Positions 8,150 to 16,263 of a DNA stretch of 50,399 bases are shown piece by piece (position 1 is the first letter of the stretch; the number at the start of each line of letters is the position of its first letter). Below the pieces are notes generated by a model that was given only the letters and a program-made list of their open reading frames with translations, made no database searches and had not been told where the DNA came from. This DNA is from an uncultured Caryophanales bacterium (lineage in GTDB: Bacteria; Bacillota_I; Bacilli_A; RFN20; CAG-826), in NCBI GenBank assembly GCA_902464635.1, contig CABQKC010000015.1, positions 1 through 50,399 of the forward strand, given 5' to 3'. A program made the position numbers and the translations under genes.

Positions 8150-8685
8150 TCAAGATAATCGGTGGCAAATATAGAAGTAGAGTTATAGCTACTCCTGATA
8201 GTAGGACCGTTCCTACGAAAAATATGGTTAGGGAAGCTTTATTTTCTGCGGTTAGCTTTGATTTAGATGGGAATACATTAGATTTATTCGCAGGCTCAGG
8301 TGCAGTAGGGATAGAAGCATTGTCTAGAGGGGCAAAGAAATCTTATTTTGTAGATACTTCTAATGATGCGATTAAGGTTATTAAATCCAATTTAGCTTCA
8401 TTAAAAGAAGGAAATGGGGTTATATTGGATATGGATTATTTGGCTGCTTTAGAACATTTATCCAAACTAGGAATCTCCTTTTCCTTTATATATATAGACC
8501 CCCCATATAAAGATAAGGAATATTATCAAAATAGCATTGATATGATTAATAAATTATCATTGCTAGATAATATGGGCAGAATTGGAATAGAATATGAAGG
8601 AGAACTTGAGCTAAATCTAGAAGGTTTTAGCGAAGTCAAGTACAAGAAATACGGTTATACCAAATTGATATTGTTGAGGAAATAA
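8146..8685 (+). CDS. rsmD: 16S rRNA (guanine966-N2)-methyltransferase RsmD
   Basis: It methylates G966 of 16S rRNA using S-adenosylmethionine. The N-terminal block GGKYRSR leads to the SAM-binding loop DLFAGSGAVGIEALSRGA (46-63) and the catalytic DPPY motif at 118-121. The length of 179 is typical. It overlaps ylbF by an ATGA and coaD begins one base after its stop, so the three genes are translationally linked. Confidence 0.93.
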   Translation: MIKIIGGKYRSRVIATPDSRTVPTKNMVREALFSAVSFDLDGNTLDLFAGSGAVGIEALSRGAKKSYFVDTSNDAIKVIKSNLASLKEGNGVILDMDYLAALEHLSKLGISFSFIYIDPPYKDKEYYQNSIDMINKLSLLDNMGRIGIEYEGELELNLEGFSEVKYKKYGYTKLILLRK

Positions 8686-8686
8686 T

Positions 8687-9172
8687 ATGAAAAAAGCAAT
8701 TTATCCTGGCTCATTTGATCCAATTACCAATGGACATATGGACATATTGAAAAGGACATTGGGATTATTTGACCATGTAACTCTTTTATTAGCAGTTAAT
8801 CCAAATAAGAAAAGTGAATTTAGTGTCGAGGAAAGACTTGCCTTGATGAAAGAGGCTACAAAGGATTTAGAAAATGTCGATGTAGATTTTACTTCTGGAT
8901 TTACTGTTGATTATGCAAAAAAACATGGTTCAAGTCATATTATCCGTGGGTTAAGGGCTATAACTGATTTTGAATATGAATTCCAATTAGCTGCTGCGAA
9001 TAGTTTTCTTGATAACTCGGTTGAGATGGTATTCTTTATGGCTAGTAACAAAACTTCATTTATTTCTAGTTCAACAATAAATGAAATGTCTAATAATGGA
9101 GCGGATGTATCTAAATTAGTACCACCATGTGTAAATTTGGCTTTATTAAAGAAAAGAGAATCCAATAAATAG
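8687..9172 (+). CDS. coaD: Phosphopantetheine adenylyltransferase
   Basis: It catalyses the penultimate step of coenzyme A synthesis, joining AMP from ATP to 4'-phosphopantetheine. The nucleotidyltransferase motif TNGH (H17) lies in YPGSFDPITNGHMDIL. The family blocks IIRGLRAITDFEYEFQLA and SFISSSTINEM are present. The length of 161 is normal. It is last in the ylbF-rsmD-coaD operon and is followed by a terminator. Confidence 0.96.
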   Translation: MKKAIYPGSFDPITNGHMDILKRTLGLFDHVTLLLAVNPNKKSEFSVEERLALMKEATKDLENVDVDFTSGFTVDYAKKHGSSHIIRGLRAITDFEYEFQLAAANSFLDNSVEMVFFMASNKTSFISSSTINEMSNNGADVSKLVPPCVNLALLKKRESNK

Positions 9173-9197
9173 TCTTTGCTAACTTATGAATTGAAGT

Positions 9198-9222
9198 AAT
9201 GGGCGTTAGGCCCATTTTCTTT
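9198..9222 (+). terminator. Intrinsic terminator of coaD operon
   Basis: AATGGGC pairs with GCCCATT around a short loop and is followed by TTCTTTT, 26 bases after the coaD stop. Confidence 0.75.
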
Positions 9223-9258
9223 TGGAAATGAAGTATTTTAGGTCTAGAAAATTTTTTA

Positions 9259-9392
9259 TTGACACGAATTGGAGCAATGTTAAATTCAAAATATAAGGGG
9301 CATAAAAGCAAGTGACCCCTATAACTTGATAAGGCCAAATCCATTCATAATGAAGAATATCGCCTCATCAAGATGAAAAAAGGAGGCGAAAA
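9259..9392 (+). promoter_or_regulatory. Promoter and structured leader that can mask the ribosome site
   Basis: TTGACA at 9259 is a perfect -35; a -10 such as TAAATT follows about 16 bases later. The leader of roughly 100 bases holds a first hairpin (AGGGG with CCCCT, about 9296-9319). A second stem pairs CGCCTC (9361-9366) with GAGGCG (9383-9388). The 3' arm of the second stem covers the strong ribosome site AGGAGG (9381-9386) of the lipoprotein at 9393. This could be a translational switch or thermosensor. The pairing is visible; the switching is inference. Confidence 0.5.
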
Positions 9393-9953
9393 ATGAAAAA
9401 ACTCATAATTGCATTAGTGCCGCTTTTGCTGTTGTCATGCGGCAATAAACCAGTTTCGACTAGTGAATCTACTAATAGTGACATAGATTCTACCGAACCA
9501 AGCATTTCTACAGTTACGACCACAACCTCGATTTCAACATCATCAAAAGCCGAACTCAGGTTGCCATCGACATATTCATTGCAAAGAGTTCTAAACGGAA
9601 TAAATTATCCATCATTCACGATTGAGTTTGTTAATAAGGCGGACTGTTTGGTTAAGTGGAGTCTAGATGGAACTGAATATATGTCCCACCAAACATATTC
9701 AATAAAATATGACCAAAACATATTGTACGATGCCATTTGGGATATGGTTTATTTTAAACCAAACCTAATGGAAGGGGATGTGGATGTACCTGATTTCTTT
9801 AGTTTATGCGAATGGAAATATTTTTCAGAAACATACAATGGTATGTGTTTTGTAACACCTGGACTTTTACCAGGCGTAGATGAAAATGGTAGCATTTGCG
9901 AAACTTGTGATTCTCCAGGGAAAATGATTTATGACTTTGTCCTTGTAGAATGA
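9393..9953 (+). CDS. Small lipoprotein, first of a tandem pair
   Basis: The signal MKKLIIALVPLLLLSC gives a clear lipobox with the modified Cys at residue 16. A Ser/Thr-rich linker of about 40 residues follows, typical of surface lipoproteins in this lineage, then a folded domain of about 130 residues with no family I recognise. The next gene encodes a paralogue with a nearly identical signal and matching blocks (YPSxYSL near the domain start; an isolated Cys, a WKYFSETYNGM-like block and a FxLVE C-terminus). Expression seems controlled by the leader hairpin that covers the ribosome site. Confidence 0.8.
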   Translation: MKKLIIALVPLLLLSCGNKPVSTSESTNSDIDSTEPSISTVTTTTSISTSSKAELRLPSTYSLQRVLNGINYPSFTIEFVNKADCLVKWSLDGTEYMSHQTYSIKYDQNILYDAIWDMVYFKPNLMEGDVDVPDFFSLCEWKYFSETYNGMCFVTPGLLPGVDENGSICETCDSPGKMIYDFVLVE

Positions 9954-9984
9954 CTTATAGATGATCGATTAAAGGAGATTGATA

Positions 9985-10530
9985 ATGAAAAAACTCATAT
10001 TTGCATTAGTCCCGCTTTTACTGTTGTCATGTGGCACTAAACCAACCTCGACTAGCGAATCTACTACCGATGTAGATTCAACCAAATCAAGTGTTTCAAC
10101 AACTGAAACATCTACATCAACTTCAACGTCAGAGAAATTCAAGTTGAAGTACCCTTCTATATATTCATTGGTCAAGAGCAAAAATGGTCAAACATTTGAT
10201 GAATGTAGCATTGAATTTACTAGTATTGTTAACTGCGTGGTTAGATGGAAAATCGAAGAGACCGATTATATTTCTCATCTAATTTATACAATAGAGTTAA
10301 GTAAGAAAGTAATGTATAACCTCTCTTGGGATCAAGTTTCATTCACTGAGGCTTTAGAAGAAGGGGATAGCAAAGCTCCAAGATTCTTATTTAATTCTGA
10401 GTATCGTTATTTCTCTTCTGATTATTCTGGAATGGGATTTGAAGATTCGGATTCAACATGTTCAGAAGATGAAAGCGGGAACCATATAGTTATTGCAAGA
10501 GCAGCTTATGCTTTCCAATTAGTTGAATAG
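9985..10530 (+). CDS. Small lipoprotein, second of a tandem pair
   Basis: It has the signal MKKLIFALVPLLLLSC, a Ser/Thr-rich linker, and a domain paralogous to the preceding gene (IEFTSIVNCVVRWKIEETDY corresponds to IEFVNKADCLVKWSLDGTEY). The start at 9985 is fixed by the AAAGGAG ribosome site. It begins 31 bases after its partner and the pair is probably one transcript from a tandem duplication. It ends at a bidirectional terminator. The function is unknown. Confidence 0.8.
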   Translation: MKKLIFALVPLLLLSCGTKPTSTSESTTDVDSTKSSVSTTETSTSTSTSEKFKLKYPSIYSLVKSKNGQTFDECSIEFTSIVNCVVRWKIEETDYISHLIYTIELSKKVMYNLSWDQVSFTEALEEGDSKAPRFLFNSEYRYFSSDYSGMGFEDSDSTCSEDESGNHIVIARAAYAFQLVE

Positions 10531-10557
10531 TTCCTTATATAATATATAGGTATAAAG

Positions 10558-10592
10558 AAAACCTGCCGTTAGATGAATTAGCGGCAGGTTTT
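10558..10592. terminator. Bidirectional intrinsic terminator
   Basis: A perfect 11-base stem, AAAACCTGCCG with CGGCAGGTTTT, lies between the convergent lipoprotein and thioredoxin-like genes, with a U-run on both strands. Confidence 0.9.
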
Positions 10593-10609
10593 AAATTTTA
10601 TTTTTCTTT

Positions 10610-11512
10610 TTATTTTACAGATTGTTTATAGACGTCAGAGAATGGATTGGTGTTATCAGATTTGGTGGTGTGATTCCACATTTCCATTAATAAGTCGGCT
10701 TTGGCAACTTTATCAGAGCCGCTGACTCCGAACATAACTTCGCTTAAGCCAACTCTTGATTGTTGTAAGTTGAATGCTTCTTCGGAGAAATCAACTAATA
10801 GGATGGTTGGTACTGAGAAGGAAGAATGATCAGCATCGATGAAGTGTTCATAATCAGAATCGGAAACGGAAGCAGCTTTGTGATATGGAGCTTCTTCTAA
10901 GCGTCCTCCTCCATTGGTGAAGAAACCTTCATCATTCCATTTGTCCAAATAACGGACAAAGGCTTTCTTGTTATCATCAGTATCGAAGTCATCATCGTTA
11001 GTGGATTCTTCATCGGAGAAGATGGTGTACATCTTGAAACTTCTAGAATCATCAGCAACATAGCTGCTGCCCCAATTTTCTTGGAGGGCTTCAAATCCTG
11101 GTTGGATTGTTTCGCAGTTGGTGCAATCTTTTCCAACATAGACTAGATAGAACTTTTCGCCATATTTTTCGATCATGTCTTTGGCGTCTTTATCTAAGCT
11201 GGCCTTATAGTCGGCATAAGAAGTGTATTTATGATCGAAGTTAGACCATTCATTGATGAAACCAGTTATTTCATCAGCTTGAGTGGTATGTTCATCGGTT
11301 GAAGTTTGACCTTCGAGAGTTAATTTGAATTGAGTGTAGTAGGCAGAAACAGAACCGGCATCCATTGATTGAACCCATTCGGTAATCTTTGGAATTGAGA
11401 AGATGACGGCAAAAATAGCGCCGACAATAAGTAATGGTTGAACCCAAGCGGTCTCTTTTATCCAACGCCATAGTTTTACAAATAAACCGCCTATAGCCTT
11501 TAAAATATTCAT
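10610..11512 (-). CDS. Membrane-anchored thioredoxin-like protein
   Basis: One membrane helix at about residues 24-41 anchors a large outer domain. That domain contains a thioredoxin-like active site C130-T-N-C133 within FYLVYVGKDCTNCETI, where a strand leads into the CxxC as in thioredoxins. A later block VPTILLVDFS resembles the cis-proline strand. The protein is longer than a plain thioredoxin owing to acidic inserts. It probably acts in disulfide exchange outside the membrane. A GGAGG ribosome site precedes the ATG. The fold is likely; the direction of chemistry (oxidase or reductase) is unknown. Confidence 0.7.
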   Translation of the reverse strand: MNILKAIGGLFVKLWRWIKETAWVQPLLIVGAIFAVIFSIPKITEWVQSMDAGSVSAYYTQFKLTLEGQTSTDEHTTQADEITGFINEWSNFDHKYTSYADYKASLDKDAKDMIEKYGEKFYLVYVGKDCTNCETIQPGFEALQENWGSSYVADDSRSFKMYTIFSDEESTNDDDFDTDDNKKAFVRYLDKWNDEGFFTNGGGRLEEAPYHKAASVSDSDYEHFIDADHSSFSVPTILLVDFSEEAFNLQQSRVGLSEVMFGVSGSDKVAKADLLMEMWNHTTKSDNTNPFSDVYKQSVK

Positions 11513-11681
11513 GTAATGCCTCCAAAAAGGACCTGTTTATATCTAAACAGCCCGTAAATAATAACATTAAGAGCCGTTGCTATCAATAATCTAATTCTAC
11601 TCTTTTTTACTTATTTGCTAAATTTAAATGAATTGACTTCTTTTTAACATCTACTTTGGCTATACTTTTGACTGTTAAATT

Positions 11682-12719
11682 ATGGTAAAGAAAAAAACTG
11701 TTAGGTCTAAAATCAATGATTACCTTTATGACCACAAGGTATTAAAAGAAGGATTAAATTGGACTTGGGCAATTATAGTGTCGACTCTTTCGGCACTATC
11801 TTTTGCAATCGGCTATAAATGCTTCCTTGTTCCTAATTATTTATCGGCAGCCCACGAACTAAAATTAGTATCCGGCGGTGCTAGCGGTATATCTCAAACT
11901 ATTATTGCAGCTTTAAGGCTTATTCCGGGCTTCCCTGAAGGCCAAAATTTCGAAGACCTTATGTACGGTATTTTATATTTTGCAGTAAACGTGCCTATCT
12001 TCCTTCTTGCTTTCTTCGGCATCGGGAAAAGGTTTGCCATCATTACTCTAATCAATGTTGCTGAAGTTTCATTATTTACAAATCTATTAGGTAACACTCC
12101 TGATAAGGGTTTAATTGATACGGTTGCTAAATTTGCCGATGCTAATGGGGGACTTTTATCTAGGGCTATATTTGGTGGAATCTTTGTTGGATTATCGACC
12201 GCTTTGACCTTTAAAATTGATGCTAGTAGCGGTGGAATTGATACGGTTGCTTATTATATTTCAATTAAAAAATCGACTCTTGTTGGAAAATATTCAACAT
12301 TAATCAACTGCTGCACGATAACTGTATTCACTCTTCTTACCGTTACTAAAATGGGCTGGTCTAATAATGATGCCTTCAAGATGATTGGGTGCGTAATGTT
12401 CTCTGTGCTTTACATGCTCGTTGTCATGTTTGTTGTCGATACGATTAATTTGCGTAACAAGAAAGTCAGGATTAGCGTTGTTACTTCTAACCCTGATTTG
12501 GCTAGTGTCTTATTGGCCAATATCCCACATGGGGCTACTCTTATTCATGGCTCCGGAGCTTTCTCTAAGCAAGATAAAACCATTATCGAGATGGTTGTCT
12601 CTTCTTATGAAATCAAATCTACTGTCAAAATCATCCAGGAAGCAGATCCTACTGCCTTTGTTAGCGTCACCGAATTAAAGCAAGTTTACGGACGTTTCTT
12701 TATCAAGCCTATTAAATAA
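11682..12719 (+). CDS. YitT-family membrane protein
   Basis: YitT proteins have five or six membrane helices (DUF161) and a cytosolic C-terminal DUF2179 domain. The characteristic loop VSGGASGISQ appears after the first helix, and a second copy of the motif occurs as DASSGGIDTVAYY. The C-terminal domain (about residues 260-345) includes RGAT-like HGATLIHGSGAFS and ends in TEL-KQVYGRFF. The length of 345 includes a longer central segment than Bacillus YitT. Transport function is suspected in the family but not established. The stop is followed 18 bases later by the convergent MATE gene. Confidence 0.85.
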   Translation: MVKKKTVRSKINDYLYDHKVLKEGLNWTWAIIVSTLSALSFAIGYKCFLVPNYLSAAHELKLVSGGASGISQTIIAALRLIPGFPEGQNFEDLMYGILYFAVNVPIFLLAFFGIGKRFAIITLINVAEVSLFTNLLGNTPDKGLIDTVAKFADANGGLLSRAIFGGIFVGLSTALTFKIDASSGGIDTVAYYISIKKSTLVGKYSTLINCCTITVFTLLTVTKMGWSNNDAFKMIGCVMFSVLYMLVVMFVVDTINLRNKKVRISVVTSNPDLASVLLANIPHGATLIHGSGAFSKQDKTIIEMVVSSYEIKSTVKIIQEADPTAFVSVTELKQVYGRFFIKPIK

Positions 12720-12737
12720 AATAAGCGACCCGTGTAT
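12718..12737 (+). repeat. Dispersed 20-base repeat, copy 1
   Basis: The 20 bases starting AAAATAAGCG and ending GTGTAT recur exactly, in opposite orientation, at 19263-19282. Copy 1 covers the YitT stop codon and the short gap before the MATE gene. Confidence 0.6.
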
Positions 12738-14096
12738 TTATTTACTCGTGTAATAACCGTATTTTTTAGCGTTAGTCAATAAGAATATTGTAGTCATTAA
12801 ATTTGAACATATTTCCGCAAAGACTATTGACCACCAAATTCCATCTACATCCATTAATAAAGGTAAGACAATAACGAATAATAATTGGAATCCGATTGTA
12901 CGTGTTATAGAAATAACTGCAGATATCAATCCGTTGTTTAATGCTGTAAAGAAAGATGATCCAAACATTGTAAAGCCCATGATTAAATAGGAGAAAGAAT
13001 AGATTCTCATGGCCTTTTCTGATAAGGCTTCTAATTCGGCTGAGCCGCTAGAAAACATTTTTGAGAATGGTATGGATGAGGCTTCTGCTAAGCCCCACAT
13101 ACATAAGGCAGCTATAGCAATTAAAATCAAGCTCTTTTTGAATAAGGAAGTCAATTCTTTCTTGTTTTTGGCCCCGTAGTTATAAGAAATTACAGGACTA
13201 ATCCCTATTGAATAACCGATAAATATAGCAGCAAATACATAGGAGACATACATGATTATTCCATACGCGGATACCCCGTTTTCACCTACATATTTTAATA
13301 ACTGGATATTAAAGGCCATCGTAACTATTGAACTAGATATAGTAGAGACGAATTCGCTTGACCCATTAATCATTATTTTTCCTAAATCTATAAAGTTCCA
13401 TTCAGGTTTCCCTAAATAAATTCGGTTCTTTTTGTTGAAACTAAAATATAGTAATGGACCAACTGACCCAACCATCATTCCAATAAGGGAAGCAATAGCA
13501 GCACCTGCCACCCCAAGATGAAGCACTCCAATTAAAATATAGTCTAGCAGCATATTGCTTAGACCGGCCACAAGAGTAAAGACAAAACCTAAGCCAGGCT
13601 TTTCAGCAACGGAGAAGAAAGATTGGAATGTATTTTGAAGAATAAAGAAAACTTCACCTGCAATCATTATCCTTCCATATAGAATTGCATTTTCTATTGT
13701 TTTAGTTGATGTAGATGGATTAACAGAGGCAGAGGCATGAACAATTGGTTCGACCAAAAAGAAGAAAATAATAGATAATATTGCCCCTAAAATAATCGAG
13801 CAATAAATAACCATCGAGAATGCTTGCCTAGCTTTTTCGTCTTCTTTTTTCCCAAATAAAGCCGCAACAAAAGCACTTCCGCCAGTTCCAAACATAAAGC
13901 CAACTCCAGCGACAATCATAATGACTGGGAATATCAAGTTAACTGCAGTGAATGCTTCTTTTGATGCAAAATTTGCAACAAAGAAACCATCGACAATCGT
14001 GTAGATTGAAGAGAAAATCATCATGCAGACTGGTGCTAAGGTGTATTTTAAAATTTTACCAAAACTGAAGTGGTCAGATATACGTATTTTTTCCAT
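12738..14096 (-). CDS. MATE-family multidrug/sodium antiporter
   Basis: A protein of 452 residues with about twelve membrane helices in two matching halves, as in MATE exporters (MepA/DinF branch). Typical segments are FFVANFASKEAFTAVNLIFP in the first half and SYNYGAKNKKEL in the second. The start at 14096 was chosen because GAGGTGAT lies eight bases upstream; an alternative GTG at 14105 overlaps the marR-like stop. It is cotranscribed with the upstream MarR regulator, which suggests drug-induced expression. The exported substrate is unknown. Confidence 0.88.
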   Translation of the reverse strand: MEKIRISDHFSFGKILKYTLAPVCMMIFSSIYTIVDGFFVANFASKEAFTAVNLIFPVIMIVAGVGFMFGTGGSAFVAALFGKKEDEKARQAFSMVIYCSIILGAILSIIFFFLVEPIVHASASVNPSTSTKTIENAILYGRIMIAGEVFFILQNTFQSFFSVAEKPGLGFVFTLVAGLSNMLLDYILIGVLHLGVAGAAIASLIGMMVGSVGPLLYFSFNKKNRIYLGKPEWNFIDLGKIMINGSSEFVSTISSSIVTMAFNIQLLKYVGENGVSAYGIIMYVSYVFAAIFIGYSIGISPVISYNYGAKNKKELTSLFKKSLILIAIAALCMWGLAEASSIPFSKMFSSGSAELEALSEKAMRIYSFSYLIMGFTMFGSSFFTALNNGLISAVISITRTIGFQLLFVIVLPLLMDVDGIWWSIVFAEICSNLMTTIFLLTNAKKYGYYTSK

Positions 14097-14101
14097 ATCG
14101 A

Positions 14102-14548
14102 TCACCTCGAAATCAAATTCGTTTCTTTTATTTTCTTTTTGAAAGCATCTAGTTGCTTTCTTTCTAATTCAATCATTAGACGTAATTCTTCTTCGCTTAG
14201 GGCTAAGAAAGATTCATCACTAGCTTTGATAACTGGGGTAATCCATTTAGCGCAGAATTCTTTTCCTTTATCCGTAAGCTTAAGTACTTTCTTATTCCCA
14301 TTATAGGTAGATGAATCTAAATAAATCAGGCCTTCATCGCTTAGTTTTGAAACGGCTGAATTTACTGACTTTCTGGAAAAGAAGAAAGAATCCGCCAAAT
14401 CAGATTGAATCCAGTTCTTGTCCTTTTCCGTTTCGATAATATAGAGAATCATATAGGCAAGTTCGGACACGCCAGAACATAAAGCTATATGGTCAAATAT
14501 TGAATCTCTTTCATTGACTATTTGGTTAATTGTTTCAATTAAATTCAT
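14102..14548 (-). CDS. MarR-family transcriptional regulator
   Basis: A 148-residue winged-helix protein. The recognition region is around IQSDLADSFFFSRKSVNSAVSKLSDEGLI (about 47-75), followed by a wing (LDSSTYNGNKKVLKLTDKG) and a C-terminal dimer helix. MarR repressors usually release DNA on binding phenolics or drugs. It overlaps the MATE gene, and a palindrome sits against its own -10, so it very likely represses this operon. A GGAGGA ribosome site precedes the ATG. Confidence 0.88.
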   Translation of the reverse strand: MNLIETINQIVNERDSIFDHIALCSGVSELAYMILYIIETEKDKNWIQSDLADSFFFSRKSVNSAVSKLSDEGLIYLDSSTYNGNKKVLKLTDKGKEFCAKWITPVIKASDESFLALSEEELRLMIELERKQLDAFKKKIKETNLISR

Positions 14549-14570
14549 AGGTGTCCTCCTTCAATTAGGT

Positions 14571-14589
14571 ATTATATCCGAAATCGGAT
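14571..14589 (-). promoter_or_regulatory. Promoter and operator of the marR-MATE operon
   Basis: The minus-strand TATAAT (14576-14571) abuts a perfect inverted repeat ATCCGA-2-TCGGAT (14576-14589) in the spacer between -10 and -35. This is the expected place for an autorepressor to block polymerase. Confidence 0.6.
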
Positions 14590-14666
14590 TTACTAACAAG
14601 GAAGTCTAAACATATATTTTTTTGTCGAATTTACTAATTTTAAAGAAAATCTCTTCTGAAGTTGTA

Positions 14667-14672
14667 TATATT
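14667..14672 (+). promoter_or_regulatory. -10 box of the sigma-factor operon, likely leaderless
   Basis: TATATT lies seven bases before the ATG at 14680. No ribosome site is present. It supports the start at 14680 rather than the in-frame TTG at 14662. Confidence 0.45.
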
Positions 14673-14679
14673 AATGATC

Positions 14680-15204
14680 ATGGAAAAAAGCGAGCTAACT
14701 AATTGTATTGTTAATTTAAAGAAGGGGGACATGGATTATTTTCCAAGGTTCTTTGAATCTACTAAGCGTAATGTCTTCCTTTCTGCTTATGTAATCTTGC
14801 ATTCGAAAGAAGAAGCAGAAGACATTGTAAATGAGACCTATATCAAATTCCTAGAAACTCTAGATGATATAAACCCAAATAAAAGCATCATGGCTTACCT
14901 AGCTACAATCTCTAGAAATTTGTCCCTTAATCTAATTAAAAAAAGAGAAAGGGAAGTAGAACTTGAAGATGAAGATACTAGGCTGAGCAGCAACGATGAT
15001 TATGATCTAGGGTTAGGGGTATTTGATAAGGCTAGAAAGATATTGCCTAGCGATGAATTCGAGATAATTCTTCTAGCCATGGTTGATGATTTAAAGCAAA
15101 GGGAAATTGCTAAAATCATGAAAAAGCCATTAGGAACGATAAGCTTCAAATATGCGAAGGCTATAAAAACATTACGGAGGGAACTACAAGATGAAAGATT
15201 TTAA
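14680..15204 (+). CDS. ECF-type RNA polymerase sigma factor
   Basis: A 174-residue sigma-70 family protein with only regions 2 and 4. Region 2 includes HSKEEAEDIVNETYIKFLE and the -10 recognition stretch IMAYLATISRNLSLNLIKK. Region 4 ends in a helix-turn-helix (KQREIAKIMKKPLGTISF) followed by a basic helix. ECF factors respond to envelope signals through a membrane anti-sigma. The next gene overlaps by 14 bases and encodes a single-span membrane protein in the expected place. The target promoter motif is not evident. Confidence 0.88.
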   Translation: MEKSELTNCIVNLKKGDMDYFPRFFESTKRNVFLSAYVILHSKEEAEDIVNETYIKFLETLDDINPNKSIMAYLATISRNLSLNLIKKREREVELEDEDTRLSSNDDYDLGLGVFDKARKILPSDEFEIILLAMVDDLKQREIAKIMKKPLGTISFKYAKAIKTLRRELQDERF

Positions 15205-16204
15205 GGAAAAACTACAATCGACTTTAAAAGAAGAAGTAAGCACTTTGGATATCAAAACTACTTCTGAATCTATTCTTTCTTCATATAAACAAGTAACCCC
15301 AAAAGAAGAAATAGCGACCCCATGGTATAAAAAGAAGGGATTTTTCTTCGGTGGTTCATTTGGTTTAGCCTCTTTAGTAACTGCTTCAGTTATAGTTGGA
15401 GTTATATTAGGGGGCAAACCTCAAAGTGAAGTTAATCCATTAATTCCTGAAAATGATGCGGTCATGAATAAAGTCTGTTATGAATTATTTGGAGGGGTGA
15501 ATTTCGTTAATCAAGAAAATAGCTCACCCATGTCATTAAAAAGAAGATTCAACAAAAAAGAAATAACTTCATTTGATGAATTCTATGACATGTCCAATTA
15601 TTTCTATTCTTATTATGATTTGATTAAGGGGATGGAGGAATATGGAAATTCTTCTTCCTTCTATGAACCAATCAAAAGCGATAAAGAAGAATATCCTTAC
15701 TGCATCCTTATCTCTAGCCAATATAAATGTTATTTTGCATCTACTTTAAATAAAGATGAGAAAGAAAAGACTAAAGGGTTGTTGCTTGATGGGGATAATT
15801 CTTATGAAATTGAAATAACTACTGAAAAAGAAGTCGAAGAAGATGAATCTGAAATAGAGACTTCTATCAAATTATTTAGTTCCCCAAGTTCTTATATCCT
15901 TATAGAAAAGGAAGCCGAGATGGAAGAAGGGGAAAGCGAACTTAGCTACTGCTTAAGTGAATATAAAGACAATAGATTATTAAATAAGATCGAATACGAA
16001 TTAGAAGGTTATGAGAAAAGTTTTGAAGTAAATATTCATAAAGGAATTGAAAAAGGCTATGAATATGAATTCGGGAATGTCTTGGATAATATACTTAATA
16101 TTAATTATAAAGGAGAAGAAGATTGGAATAATGTAAGTTTCGATACATCTAGCAATGTCTTCTCTTACATGGATAAAAACTTTTCTGCAAAAAAGATTTT
16201 ATAA
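15191..16204 (+). CDS. Single-span membrane protein, likely anti-sigma factor
   Basis: It has a short cytosolic N-terminus of about 49 residues, one membrane helix at about 50-74, and an acidic outer domain of about 260 residues. Position and overlap with the sigma gene make it the probable anti-sigma, although no zinc-binding HxxxCxxC motif is present. The outer domain resembles the next gene's product in order of blocks: YEIEIT, EVEEDESE, an EEGESELSY segment, then YEYEFG near the end. A GGAGG ribosome site lies inside the sigma gene. The role is inferred from context. Confidence 0.7.
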   Translation: MKDFKEKLQSTLKEEVSTLDIKTTSESILSSYKQVTPKEEIATPWYKKKGFFFGGSFGLASLVTASVIVGVILGGKPQSEVNPLIPENDAVMNKVCYELFGGVNFVNQENSSPMSLKRRFNKKEITSFDEFYDMSNYFYSYYDLIKGMEEYGNSSSFYEPIKSDKEEYPYCILISSQYKCYFASTLNKDEKEKTKGLLLDGDNSYEIEITTEKEVEEDESEIETSIKLFSSPSSYILIEKEAEMEEGESELSYCLSEYKDNRLLNKIEYELEGYEKSFEVNIHKGIEKGYEYEFGNVLDNILNINYKGEEDWNNVSFDTSSNVFSYMDKNFSAKKIL

Positions 16205-16263
16205 ATTTTTTCAAGAAAATAGGTTTCTAGTTTGTATTAATTAGTGAAGGCAGGTAAAAACCT

